Part shown: piece by piece, positions 35,279 to 47,102 of the stretch
How the letters are laid out: the number at the start of each line of letters is the position of its first letter
Position numbering within the stretch: the first letter of the stretch is position 1
Assembly (NCBI RefSeq): GCF_937616625.2
Contig: NC_065577.1
Location: forward strand, 10,829,001 to 10,893,000
Direction of reading: 5' to 3'
DNA: 64,000 nt
DNA from: Mercurialis annua
Lineage: Eukaryota > Streptophyta > Magnoliopsida > Malpighiales > Euphorbiaceae
Position numbers and translations under genes: made by a program
Notes under the pieces: generated by a model
What the model was told of the DNA's origin: nothing
What the model saw: the letters and a program-made list of their open reading frames with translations, nothing else
Databases searched by the model: none

Positions 35279-36081
35279 TCACATAGTTGAGGAGAATTTC
35301 ATCAAATTTCTTATTACATCTCAAAAAAAATTTGTTCTCTCCCGAGACACAAACATATGTTTAATTAATTAATCTGTATATTATATTGTTTTGCAACTGA
35401 ATAAACACATGATTTAAACACTTTTATCACATGTTTAAATGGTTAAATTGGATGGATTAAATATTAAAACATTAAAGTTTACACATAAATTATGTGATAA
35501 TAATATCCAAACTTGTATCTCTGACTGATGCAGTTACTAGTATTCTATGATGAAATACAGTCACTGTCTGAATTTTTTTAAAAAAAATATCTCGATCTCA
35601 TTAGGTGATGACTCCTAATCTTCACACTAATTCACAAAAGTAGTAGTCGTCTCAACTTATCAATAATAACAGTGTTGTGATTGCTAAAATTTTAAATGCG
35701 CGTCTCAGACCGCCGATAGTGAAGGTTAAAAGTGAAAAAATAATAACAAAAATAAGGTGGGAGTTCATCAATTCTTTTTATATTTACAATTTTTTCTATT
35801 ATACTCTCTACAGATTATATTCTACTGGTTGAAGTAAACTTCCTTATGGATTAGCTTGTGAAAGAGTGGATTAGAGGTTTTAGCGTGGAATTATTGATTT
35901 CTATTTCTAGCATTTTTAAAATTCAATTTTTATAAGAAATGTTTTATATAGTGACATTTGAGCGATGGCCTTATCTCAAAACCTAGAGAGAGAAAATTCT
36001 TCTTAGAGAGAGAAACTAATTTTTCATCATTTTCGAGTACAGAAAATGGTGATTTACGGCCTTTAGCCGGAAATCATCGTC
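35279..36081. other. AT-rich unrecognised sequence in duplication copy 1
   Basis: No gene seen. It is matched in copy 2 at about 49785-50320, but copy 1 has about 260 bp (about 35685-35945) that copy 2 lacks. Confidence 0.4.
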
Positions 36082-36086
36082 TCTTA

Positions 36087-39000
36087 TGTTACGACCCAAA
36101 TTTATGAGTCGCAACCGGCGCTAGGGAATGGGAGTGATAGCTCCAAATCCCGTAGCAAGCCTAAAAACCTGTGTAAATTTTTCGCAATCAAAACATATTT
36201 CATACATTAAAATACATGTGACCCCATTTACAAATAATATCAGAGTTAAAACGCGTTATACAATAGTATAGTTAACAAATTCTAGACTACTGCGGACTGC
36301 TAGAATGAAAACATTCTTTTTCTTCTTGTACAAATCACTTCCGAGAATTAGAATTTCGGAAGATTAATTCTTCAAATCATATCATGCTACCCCTGAAAAA
36401 TGGGAGGAGCAACGGGGTCAGTATAAAACTGAGTGAGTTCACCAAAATACACGCAATATCACATAAAGGTTAAAACCGTCAAAAACCATTTTATATATAG
36501 AAAATAATCTTTTGAAATCATATTGTGTATCTTATTTACTTTCCTTCATAATTCTTTGTTTATTTCATAAACTTATAGTTTATAAGTATTTGTCGTCCTT
36601 GATTTCTTATTATGATATTGATATTTTTCTTTCTCGTTTTGTTGCATTAGTTTTCAACCGAATCTTAAATCTAAGTTTATATTATCATGATTCTAAGTCG
36701 AACTAAATAATTGGCAAGTCTCTTGTGACTTGATCCTTATGGTTGGGTGCCGAGATAGTTCAACCGAGTTACCCATAACCATATGGTACAGTCCCGAAAT
36801 AATTCAACCGAGTTATTTGTACCATTTCTCAATCCCAGACGATCGATAGGAGTCCCGAGATAATTCAACCGAGTTACTCCTTAGACACGAGTCCCGAGAT
36901 AGTTCAACCGAGTTACCTTCGTGTCTGCATTCGGACTCTGCACCCTGCAGGTCTTTTAAACTTAACTGTCGATTCATATAATTTCTATTGACATTTAATA
37001 GGAGTGTTTGTTCACATTGTGTCTCGATCTTGTTTCGTATTGATTTTCGATGTATCGCACTTACTTTTTATTGCGTATGAGTTCCGAGAATTATCATCGA
37101 GAATGGATAAGATACAGGTCCCGGAATAATTCTACCGAGTTCCACCTTGTATCTCAGTTCTTATTATTGAATATGTCAGAGTTCACTTTTCTTATCTCAT
37201 GTATTTATCATTTCGATGATTTATGTTGGGTTTTCTTGATCCTTTATGGACCATGACATGCACATTACAATCTACAAGCATACATCTATAACACACGCAC
37301 GTATGGGTATTCATTATAATTAAAAGTACGTATAGGAACATACAATGTATCTTTATAAATATATGAATAATAGTACATATAGGCATGTACTATATTTTTC
37401 TTATTTGTATTTGGTTCGATTTATGTCATTTTACTTTACCCATCCCCGGTGCCTTAACATTTATGTGATTGTAAAAATAACACATTACGATAAAACATCA
37501 TTTTCAAAGCATACATACATATTCATTTTAAAAGCAAACATCTCAAATATATAAATATTCATATAGCTTTTCGTATTAAAATACGTAGTTTTATGAATAT
37601 TAACGAGTAATTTAAAGTGTACTCACCACTTGCTATCCAAATTCTTCAAATAAACATGAAGACATCTCGATCCGTTCCCCTCGAGCCTTGTCGATAGTCG
37701 CTTCGTCGAGTCTACGCAAATTCGATAACGCTACGAATTAATAACAAATCTAATTACGATTACGCATCTAAAACTAGTTCGATCAACCTACTTCGGTCAT
37801 TAAAAACGCTTATCTAAAATAGGTTGAACCCTGAACGAAATCAACATTCTTAAAGTTTAGAACGCCGCCTACAACTTTCATTTAGGTCTCAGACCATGAA
37901 TTGCACCCGAAGGTATCGAAAACAAGCTCGGAAGTTATTTCCTTGGAGCTGTTTACAAGTGCAGGGCAGATTGCACAACATAATTTTCTGCCTTTTATGA
38001 GCTGTTTAGAGGTAGAATTAGAGAAAACTTAAAACTAGATAATTATAGTTAACATTTCAAAGTTTCCGTACCAACAAACGGAACTTGATTTGGACCTATA
38101 CAGCCCGAGATATTGCCTTTGCAATATCGCTGTTTTTCCAGGACAGTTTTACGCAATTTCTTTAACTAGTTTGCGTAACTTTTAATCGTAATCTTATTAT
38201 GCAACGATACCTAAAATCCATCAAAACCATCCTTTTACAACATCACAACTCAGACACCGTCAACAAACATACACATACCAATCCATGACTTAAACCTTAA
38301 CAAAACATCAAGACTTGAATTCATACACATAGCCAACTATTCATGTATTATTTTTGCATCAACTCTAACTCAATCATTCTTGCTTCAAACTCAATCTACA
38401 TTCAGCTATATAACTTCAATTGAACACTCATAACTTATCAATTAAATCTCATAGCATCAACTAGATTAGGGGCCGAAACACTTAGCCCATTCATATGTCA
38501 AAATTCAATCAAGAATTTTAGCAATTCTACATAAATCATATAGTCAATTCATCAAACACCTAACCTTCACACAATTGTCAACATAGACTAACCATCATCA
38601 ATTTCAGAAAATACCTCACCTTGGATGTTGTCCCTATGCCGAAGCTTCAAGGCTTAAATTCACCATCAACAATCTTCCATGAAAGCTTATAAACTCCTAT
38701 GAACATCAATTACACCAAAACCCTTAATTAACTCTAAAACCGAAATAAAACTTAGAAACCCTAACCTCAAGTTGTGATTTTTACCTTGAATAATAGGGCT
38801 AGATCAGTAGCTCTCCTTCTCCTCGTTCCGTGGCCGCAAGAATCATCCAATTCCGTAGAGAAACGAGGAAGTTATGGAGGATTGAAATCTTTGCATATGT
38901 TGATCATCAAAGGAAAAAGGAGAACGAATTTGAGAGTCAAAATGTGTTGATTCTGATCTTAAATCAAATTAAATGGGTATATATTTATGGCAAAGGTCTC

Positions 39001-39720
39001 ATTTAGTCCCTCACTTTGCCACCTCCTCAACTTTCACTTTATAACTTTTATTTCGACCAATGTAGTCCATTGATCGCTTAATCATTCGATTCTCGATAAA
39101 TTCCGTATTATTTATTTCCCAAATAAATAACATTAGTCTCATATCTTATAATATCACTTTCCAATAATTTATTTTGGCAATTTTAGCCAAAAACGCTCAA
39201 ATTTCCATTTTGAGCTAACTTGCACTTTTTCTCACTTTTTCGTCCAATTTTTATATTAATGACTATCGATAACCACTTTATCGATATTATTTTCTTATCT
39301 TGAGAAAATAGAGTAAAAAACAACTTCCTCCGGAAGTTTGTGGTTAAAAGTCCACTTTAGTCCTTAAAGTGGCTAATTTTCACTTTAACCCTTATTCTTA
39401 ACTAATCGTCAAACTATCTTCTAAAACGATTTCGTATACTTACGAAACTTGACGATCATTTATTAATAATATTTCACGGACCTTGACGTGAATATTATTA
39501 ACTCTGGAACTTATTTTATTTTATTCCCTTTTTATCTCGATTAAATCCAATTTATCGCATAATAATTTTCCATTTAAATTATTATTCTACGATAATTCCA
39601 ATAGACCCGCTTCAGTCTAAGTCCTTATTATCCAATCCTAATCCGATATTCTCGTTCTTAATCTTTACGATTATGCCTCGTGGCACTACACGTAATACCT
39701 CAAAAATTTAGGTTATTACA
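36087..39720 (-). mobile_element. Solo LTR, chromovirus-type Ty3/gypsy, 3.63 kb
   Basis: Runs TGTTACGACCC...GGTTATTACA on the plus strand, flanked by the exact TSD TCTTA (36082-36086 and 39721-39725). The uninterrupted target is visible in the duplicate at about 50322. Its right end read on the minus strand (TGTAATAACCTAAAT) and its left end (near GGCGCTAGGGAATGGGAGTG) match the two ends of the solo LTR at 25319-27372 in inverse orientation. It is 1.6 kb longer than that LTR. A row of hairpins lies at 36738-37154. There is no internal retrotransposon sequence. Confidence 0.9.
36738..37154. repeat. Row of five hairpins with shared core and different stems
   Basis: Five copies of a core close to CCGAGATARTTCAACCGAGT, each enclosed by its own pair of complementary arms. 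Arms: 36738-36748 with 36771-36783 (TATGGTTGGGT type, 2-nt bulge); 36783-36790 with 36818-36825 (ATGGTACA/TGTACCAT); 36848-36853 with 36876-36881 (AGGAGT/ACTCCT); 36883-36890 with 36919-36926 (AGACACGA/TCGTGTCT); 37111-37118 with 37145-37153 (GATACAGG type, 1-nt bulge). A weaker sixth core (TTCCGAGAATTATCATCGAG) is at 37081-37101. The stems share no sequence, yet each pairs. Confidence 0.85.
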
Positions 39721-39964
39721 TCTTAACTCCTTTTTTTCGTTGATATTTTTGTCTTTTGAATAAATTGCTCTATTTTGGTGGAGATTTGTGTGTTTTATTC
39801 AATTTGTAGTTTGTTTGTGTGTATACTTGGATTGTTCAAAAAAATTCAGCGCTTGTTTCAAACTTCAGATTCAAATTCTTGAAGATTCAAGATTTTTTTT
39901 TTTGGTAGAAAGCAACCAAAAGCTCATTTAATTGAAATTAAACAAGAAAGAACAAGCGAAAAAG

Positions 39965-40190
39965 GCCCACCCTGTTACAAAAATCAGGGAGGCAAGACAG
40001 ATTGGAGAAGAAAACTCTGATACAAAAGCCTCAGAGATCTCCCCAATCAAAGACAACTGAAACCAAAAATTCCCTGTTATAAAAGCCTCAGGGAAAGAAA
40101 CAGCAGCAAAACAGAAAAGCAAAGAAATAGAAGAAAACTAGTCTGATTGTCCCTGTTGCAAAAGCCTCAGGGACAAGACAGACAAACACT
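39965..40190 (-). repeat. Four hairpin-forming repeats in the LINE 3' UTR
   Basis: Four variants of CCTGTTRYAAAAGCCTCAGGGA occur near 39971, 40017, 40073 and 40150. In the two best units CCCTG and CAGGG pair around an A-rich loop. They lie between the ORF2 stop and the poly(A) tail. Confidence 0.65.
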
Positions 40191-40440
40191 AAGCAGAGCT
40201 ATAAAAGTTGACTGATAATTCCATTGAACTCCGAATTGTGACAAGCTTCATCAATTCCGGCCAACAAAGTGTTTCTGATATCTCTGATAATATTGTCAGT
40301 AGTTGTACTCTTCTGCATGAAGATTTTTTGGTTTCTGGCTTTCCAAAGATAATAGACAGTGGAGGCAAGAATGATTCTTCTAACTGTTGCAAGAGTGCTT
40401 TCCCCGTGGCTTTTCTACTGAACCAACTAACCAGTCTCCT

Positions 40441-43400
40441 CTAGCATCTCAGATTTTTGGGACCATTGCAGCTATTCAGAACTTTTTGCCAAACATTCTT
40501 AGCAATAGAGCATTCAAAAATGCAGTGCGCAATAGTTTCAGTAGCGGACAGGCAAATGTCACAAGTATCCACATCAATCACTCCCCATTTTTTCATTTTG
40601 TCTTTGGTTCTAAGCTTGCCCATAATGGCTAGCCACAGAATGAAGTTGAACCTAGGAATGGACTTCTTTCCCCAGACCACTCTATACCAGGTAACAGTAG
40701 GGTACTGGTTCCTAATAATTTTCCAGGTGTCACTAATCGAGAATCTATTGTTTTTGACCACTTCCCAAGCAATCTTGTCTTCAGTATTGCAATTAACTTT
40801 ATAGTTTTCTCTAATGAATTTCCAGGCTGATTCTGTTTCTTCATCAATAGGGTTAGGAAGAATCCATCTATTCTTCCACAGGTCATCAATTTTAGTATTC
40901 CTGGGGATGTCAGCTTCCTTCATCTTCACCCTAGGGAAATTTTCAAGGATAGAACAACCTTGAAGCCAAGGATCATTCCAGAAGTCAATCTTTTTACCAT
41001 CACCCAAACTATACTTCACAACTCTTTTGATGTCTTTTCTGCTTTTTAAAAGACCTCTCCACATACAGCTAGTAGAATTGTTGTATTTAAGACCCCAGAA
41101 ACTGCTATTCTTGATCTTGATTGCTTCTTATCCAGTCAGCCCATATGGAAGTAGGATTGCTGATGACATGCCAGATATGTTTGGTAATAGCAGCTTTATT
41201 CCAAACATTGATGTTTTTTAGACTGAGACCTCCTTCACTCTTCAGTTTACTAATAGTGTCCCAAGAGATCATGGCCTTAGTTTTCCCCTCAATGGTACCA
41301 TTCCATAAGAACTTAGAACAAATTTTCTGGATGTCTTCAGTGATTTTCTTGGGGATTAGCATTATAGAATCCCAGAAGATATGCATACTCATCAGAACAG
41401 ACTGAATGAGTTGAAGCCTGCCCGCATAAGACAAAAACTTGCAAGTCCATGCATTAATTCTATTAGTGATTTTCTGCACAATAGTACTACAATCTTCCTT
41501 AGACAAGTTAGTAGAGGTAAGAGGTAAGCCTAAGTATCTGAGGGGAAGCTTACCCTCACTGAAACCGAGCTTACTACAGATTCTGGACTTGATGATTTCA
41601 CTAACATTTCTAAAGAAAATCTGACTTTTATTAGTATTAATGTGAAGCCCAGAAGTATGTTTGAAAATATCAAGTTTATCCATCAAGAAATCAACAGACT
41701 CAGTGTTCCCATGACAAAAAAGGAGCAGATCATCTGCAAACATCAGATGGTTGATTCTAAGACTCTTGCACCCATGGTGGAATTGAAAGGAACTAGAAGT
41801 ATTTCTAAGGGATCTAGACAGGCCTTCCATGCAAATAACAAATATAAGGGGAGAGATGGGGTCTCCTTGGCGTAACCCTTTGTTGGCTTTAAAATAATCA
41901 CCATAGGTACCACTCCACTGAATATGGAAACTGGCAGTTTTAATACAATTCATAATCAATTTTATGATGATGTCAGGGAAATTTAAACAGATTAAAACTT
42001 CTTCAACATAGTCCCAACCAATAGAATCATAGGCTTTCCTTAAATCGACCTTAAGAAGACACCTAGGATTGCCAGAATTCCTATGGTAATTGTTCACAAG
42101 CTAATGAGCCAACATAATATTATGAGCTATGGATCTATTTGGAATGAAAGCTGACTGATTAGGGGCTATGATTCTACTAAGAATGGGGTTAAGTCTAGTA
42201 GTTAAGACTTTCAACACAATCTTATAGAGAACATTACAACAAGCTATGGGTCTAAAATCACCTAAGTTGTCAGCATTAGAGGACTTAGGAATTATAGAAA
42301 TAACCGTAGTATTAATTTGTTTAAGAATCATACCAGACCTGAAGACTTCCTGAACTGCCATAATAATGTCTTTCTTGATGATATCCCAAGAGGTTTTGTA
42401 GAAGTGACTGTTAAAACCATCTGGCCTTGCTGCCCTGTCAGACCCTATGGAGAACACAACATCCTTCACCTCCTTCTCAATCACGTTTTTCATAAGAAAA
42501 TCCCCATCAGCATCAGAAAGGATAGGGCCCTGTCTCAGCTCATCTCTATCAATGTGAGTTCTGTTGCTGTTACTATTGAATAAATCTTTATAGAATATGT
42601 TGATTTCAGCAAGAATATCCTCTTTAGAACTAATAGTGCTACCATCATTTAGCTTCAAGACAGCAATATTATTGTTGATTCTTCTTTGCTTTACTGAGTT
42701 ATGAAAGAATTTTGTATTAGAATCTCCAAGCTTCAGCCACTGGACTCTGGATTTCTGCTTGTAAAAGCTTTCTTCACAATTCAGCAAATACTTAAGATGA
42801 ATTACCATAGCCCTTTCTTCCTCAAGCAGACTGTTATTTAAAGGATCAAGCTGAAGATTTCTCTAAATTCCATCCACTAGCTCCCTCATATCAGTAACTC
42901 TTTTGGAAATGTCAGAATAAGCACTTTTGTTCAACTTCCCAAGCCTGTAGCTGACTGCTTTTAGCTTTTGAAACACTTTGTACATAGTGTAACCATTATA
43001 CTCCTTATCCCATTCTTCAGCAACAATTTTCATGTATTCTGGATGACCAGTCCAAAAATTGAAAAATTTGAACCTCCTTCTATAAGTCTGCTTATCTTTC
43101 TTGATGTAAGTGATTAAGGGGTTGTGGTCTGATATCCCACTTGGGAAAGCTTCAAAATAGGCATTACCATAGTTATCAAAAAATTCTCCATTGATGAAAG
43201 CTCTGTCCAACCTCCTCCAAATTCTGTTAGAGTCTAACTGGTTATTAGTCCAAGTGTAAAGACATCCTGTACTTCTTAATTCAGTTAGGCCTGAGAAATT
43301 CACACAGTCTTGGAGTTCAGTAGCATGACTGCTATCAAGGCTATTACCACCTTTTCTATCATTGTTGTTGAGCACAACATTAAAATCTCCCTGAACAATC

Positions 43401-43801
43401 CAGGGGATATCAATTCTATTAGATAACTCATTAATCTTATCCCAAAGTCTCTGCCTGTCATTAACCTGGTTAGCACCATAAACAGCTGTCCATAGCATTG
43501 TCTGACTCTCATGAATAACTTTGCACTGCATTAGTTGATCATTGCAATCGATGATATTAACCTGAACTTTACTCTCATCATACATAATCCAAATTTTACC
43601 CAAATCAGAAAAATTATAATTCTCCAACAATTTCCAGCCAATGAGCTTTAAATTGTTCCACACCTTGTCTTTATTACAGTGCCTGACTCTAGTTTCCAAG
43701 ATACTGGCAACAACAATCTTATTATTAACAAACATTCTTCTGACTTCTGCTTGTTTCAGAGGCTCATTAAGGCCTCTGATGTTTCAGCTTAAGATATTCA
43801 T
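40441..43801 (-). pseudogene. LINE ORF2: endonuclease, reverse transcriptase, zf-RVT
   Basis: Reads from ATG 43801. The first frame begins MNILS*NIRGLNEPLKQAE, with TGA where a Trp codon is expected. The endonuclease domain (43735-42863) shows ETRVRH, AVYGAN, QGDFN, LYTWTN, LDRAFIN and SDHNPL, covering the usual metal- and catalysis-linked positions. After a TAG at about 42863 the linker and reverse transcriptase follow (42808-42101, then 42097-41105): PIACCNVLYKI, LKVDLRKAYDSI, GLRQGDPISPLIF, the catalytic FADDLLLF, then LRYLGLPL. A second TAG lies at about 42100 (AH*LVNN), and a one-base shift near 41116. The C-terminal frame 41064-40441 has FWNDPW, FILWLA and the zinc-binding C-x2-C...H...C (CDICLSATETIAHCIFEC). 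ORF2 would nick DNA and copy its own RNA; this copy has three stops and one frameshift. Confidence 0.9.
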
Positions 43802-45071
43802 AGTTTCCCTCTATTATCCAAAGGTTTAATAAGCCTTTTGGAAGGATCCCTTTCAATAGCTTCTCTTAAAACAGTAGGGGTTTTGAAAGTAATACCTCCA
43901 GTTCTTTGAACAACTCCATCATCTAGAATGTTTTTAGCTGCTGACTTCTTCTTCCTGTTGGTGACAACCTGAAAACCATCATCACTAGGAGTTGTGTTGT
44001 GTTTTCATCTGTTTTTTGTTTCTCCCTAACAACACTGGTGCTATCCTACTGGACTTCATTTAAAACTTTATTCTTATCAATTTGCACTACTTTAGAGACA
44101 ATATTCTCATTAACACTGATATTAGGAATTTGGACAGCATCTTTGTCAGATTTAGCAACCCAAACCTCCTTCTTCTCATAATTCATGTGACCCAACTTTT
44201 TACATGGTTCACATAATATGGGTTTCCATTCATACTCCGTATACTGTATGTGTTGATTTCCCTCATCATCTTCAATTAGCACTGAGTCAGGAAAAATACC
44301 TTTCAATCTCATGTCCACAAGAACTCTGGCATATGCGAGCCTTGTTCTTTGGCTGGTACATTTATCTGCGAACAGAGGTTTCCCTAAGGTACTGGCTATT
44401 GAGCTAAGCGAGTTAGGACTCCAAAATTCCCATGGCAACAAGGGAAATTTAACCCAAACAGGAACTGATGCAACCTCCGATAAATCGAAGGACATTCTTC
44501 TCTTCCATTCCTGTAAAATTAAAGGATGTTTATCAAAGGTTATAGGGCCATCTGCAAGGGCTTTCTTCTTTCCTTCTTCTGAGTCAAAAATGAATGCGAA
44601 TAGATTAGGTTTGATTTGATGGAAATATGTGAGACCTATCTTCCCCCATCTATTTTTAATGAAGTTTTGGATCTTGTAGAACTTCGGTATTAAACCATAC
44701 ACACAGCCTAGCAGGGCAAAACTCCATCGTTCCTCTTCTTGGATTTCATCTTCCTCACAAATTTTGGCAACCCTAATACCATTACTGATAAGAGGGAGTA
44801 TGTATTTTAAAGAGTATGCATGATCCTTTCTTCTGTTGTCTTTAAGGAGATCCACCCATTGCTTACTTTGATCTTTATTTTCCTCTTTATTATCTATGAC
44901 TTCATTATCTTCTTCATTAGCAGTAGCTTCCACTACAATTTCTTTTGCTTCAGTGATAGCTACTTCATTGATTGTAGCTTCATCCTTAGTATCTTTTTCA
45001 ATCTGAGTCTCCTTTTCATTATTACTGTTATTCTGAGAGTTGTTTGCCCTTTTCCCCTGCTTCTTCGCCAT
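43798..45071 (-). pseudogene. LINE ORF1: DUF4283-type RNA-binding protein
   Basis: From ATG 45071, 341 codons stay open to a TAG at 44046. The N-terminus is polar and acidic (about residues 1-70). Then comes a DUF4283-like region (RWSFALLGCVYGLIPKF, GLTYFHQIKPNLFAFIFDSE, PLILQEWKRRM), PVWVKFPLLPWEFWS, and a zinc-knuckle-type end (LCEPCKKLGHMNYEK). The final Cys of that knuckle is absent (Glu/Lys there). Another frame then continues as NRKKKSAAKNILDDG...KPLDNRGKL and stops at TGA 43800-43798, overlapping the ORF2 ATG as ATGA. The intact ancestor was therefore about 420 aa. ORF1 proteins bind element RNA. Confidence 0.85.
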
Positions 45072-45874
45072 GGAAGAGGCGTGCGATAGCCTATGGAGCT
45101 ATCTGGCGCCGAGAGAAGGAGAAGAGAGAGAAAACATTGAGTGCGTTGGAACAAAAAATTATATTAATAAGGAACAAAAAATTAATAGAAGTTCAGAGTT
45201 TCAATTGACGTCAGCATTCGTTTTAAATTTCTGTCGTTGTTTCGTTTCTTTTCGTAGATCGATTATATAATTTTAATATATTTTCTATAATCGATCAAGT
45301 TGAGAATATCTTATTTCCTTTGAAGAAGGAGTAATGATCAAATCCTTCCATAATCGTCTTGAGTGGACCAATCTTGACTTATCTTGTTTCCAAAAGAGCA
45401 TAGCTTCTTCCCTTAATGAGCTTCTAACTTATTGTCAAAGCTTATTTCTTTGTGTACAAGTCAAGAAGGATCACTCTCTTAAGTGTGAATGAAATTTATG
45501 TTGATTATGGAAAGTCTGATGAGATCACTTCAGAAATTCCAAGCCTTTTTCCCATGCGTATAATTTTTCGCGCATTTCCAGGTCTCAGCCGGCCCTTGGC
45601 CGGCTTGATGTCGTGGGACGGCCGGAGGCCGGCTGACCTTCTGATTTCCTTCTTCTAACCGGTTCGCTTTGACTCGAACCGGTTGGGTTGGGTTTGGCTT
45701 TGGTTTCCTGAATTCTTCTGGCTTTGACTATTTGACTCTTTCAGTCATAAATACCCCAAAAATGATAAGTATTTATATTTTTCATAAAAACTACAAAACA
45801 AGAAAAACTAATTATATAAATTTTTATTTTACGCACAAAGTGCTGAAAACTAGTAAAATAATAGCTTATCATGG

Positions 45875-46800
45875 GTCATGGAAATGGGATTAGCTTTTGG
45901 TGGGATTCTTGGACGGGGTGGGGTCCTTTGGCAGTTCGGTTTCCACTGTTTTTCAATCTCTCAAGGACAAAAGATATCAGAGTGAGTTCTCAGTTTGGTG
46001 TAGGAGCAATAACTGATCCGACTTTTTTGTGGAATCGGCGGCTCAGGTCTAATGAGCAAGAGTTGTTCTCAGCTCTAAAGGCAGAAACTGCCGAGTTTTT
46101 TTGGCTCTCCAAGCCGACAGAATGTGTTCATTTGGAGGAGCAGAGATGATAATTTTCGGTGTAGAATTATTTCAACTCACTTTCAAGATACTATATCAGT
46201 GAATGATAGTTCTTTATAAGGTCACATCTTATTTTCAACTTTTTGGAAATGGCATTTTCCTCACAAGATTTAAATTCTTCACTTGACTTATTATTAGAGA
46301 TAGAATATCTTCTAATGCTTCCTTGGTGTCTAGAGGTATTTTAAATCCGGAGTTGGTTGGTTGCTTGTTGTGCAATTGTGAGGAAACAAGTATGCATGTA
46401 GCTTGTCATTGCACGTTCGCTTGGAAATTTGGGTCCTTTTTATTGGCAAAATGTGACATTTTGCGGGTTTCGCCTCCTAATATTGTTTAGTTTTTCAGTC
46501 TTTGGTCTTCTTTTACTCGAACTCGATTCAAAGAGCTATGACGCCTTATTTGACTTTTCGGTATTTGGGAGCTTTGTAAGTCGCGGAATAACAGAGTTTT
46601 CAATGGTGTTGAGAGTTCTCTAGACAGTTTGGCTTACTTGTGTGTTTGCAAGGCGATCCAATTCTATAGCTCTCTACAACCTCAATTTTCTTATTATGGT
46701 AATGATGTATTTAGATGTTTGGATACTTTTGTAATTCCTTTTTCATTGTCCCGGGTTTGTGATTTTTGCCTTCCACTTCTTCTAATTGAGCATAATAAAT
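45875..46800 (+). pseudogene. LINE fragment, duplicate of 32816-33775
   Basis: Reads GHGNGISFWWDSWTGWG, FFNLSRTKD and FLWNRRLRSNEQELFSAL in one frame to 46149, then continues in others to a better preserved zinc-binding block near 46300-46430 with C-x2-C, His and Cys residues. Not functional. Confidence 0.75.
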
Positions 46801-47052
46801 CATCATTTATCCAATTTTTTTTATCAAAACTCAAAAGTGAAGAGAGCAAAAGTTTGGTGCGATAATCCTGTCTTGTGTGACAAGATATAGTTTTCCATAG
46901 CTGTTATTGCTTTCGTTTGTGCTCGTTTTAGAAGATATATATATATATGGACAAACGTTAAGAGAGCAAAAGTTTGGTGCGATAATCTTGTCTTGTGTGC
47001 CAAGATATAATTTTTCATAGTTGTTTTTGCTTTCGCTTGTGCTCGTTTTAGA

Positions 47053-47054
<2 letters not shown>

Positions 47055-47099
<45 letters not shown>
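47055..47099. repeat. (AT)n microsatellite
   Basis: About 22 uninterrupted AT units. The same site in duplication copy 1 (about 33974-33994) has about ten, so the tract expanded or shrank after the duplication. Confidence 0.95.

Positions 47100-47102
<3 letters not shown>

Larger units (their letters stand above)
39893..45160 (-). mobile_element. Near full-length plant LINE (L1-type), inactive
   Basis: A minus-strand non-LTR retrotransposon: an 11-bp poly(T) at 39893-39903 is the complement of its poly(A) tail, then a 3' UTR with hairpin repeats, ORF2 (43801-40441), ORF1 (45071-43798) and a short pyrimidine-rich 5' UTR to about 45160. The empty site survives in the duplicate near 50490, where about 20 bp missing beside the insertion (around GATATCATCGTCTGAA) suggests a small target deletion and not a clean TSD. 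Few disabling changes are seen, so it is fairly young. Confidence 0.88.
32297..45290 (+). repeat. Tandem duplication, copy 1 (about 4 kb plus two later insertions)
   Basis: Bases 32297-36086, 39726-39892 and about 45162-45290 align in order with 45291-50640. The copy starts inside the Athila-like solo LTR and runs through the LINE fragment, the 116-bp repeats, a MITE, a Mutator-type MITE and unrecognised AT-rich sequence. It was later split by a 3.6-kb solo LTR (36087-39720) and a LINE (39893-about 45160). The junction to copy 2 is near 45290, around GATCAAGTTG. Divergence is clearly higher than in the triplication, so this event is older. Confidence 0.85.

Noticed and set aside
36738..37154. 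Hammerhead ribozyme (retrozyme) as explanation of the hairpin row
   Set aside because: The conserved hammerhead core (CUGAUGA...GAAA) is not present in the shared loop.
36738..37154. CRISPR-like array
   Set aside because: Repeats are degenerate, intervals are irregular and the flanks are complementary arms, in a plant LTR.
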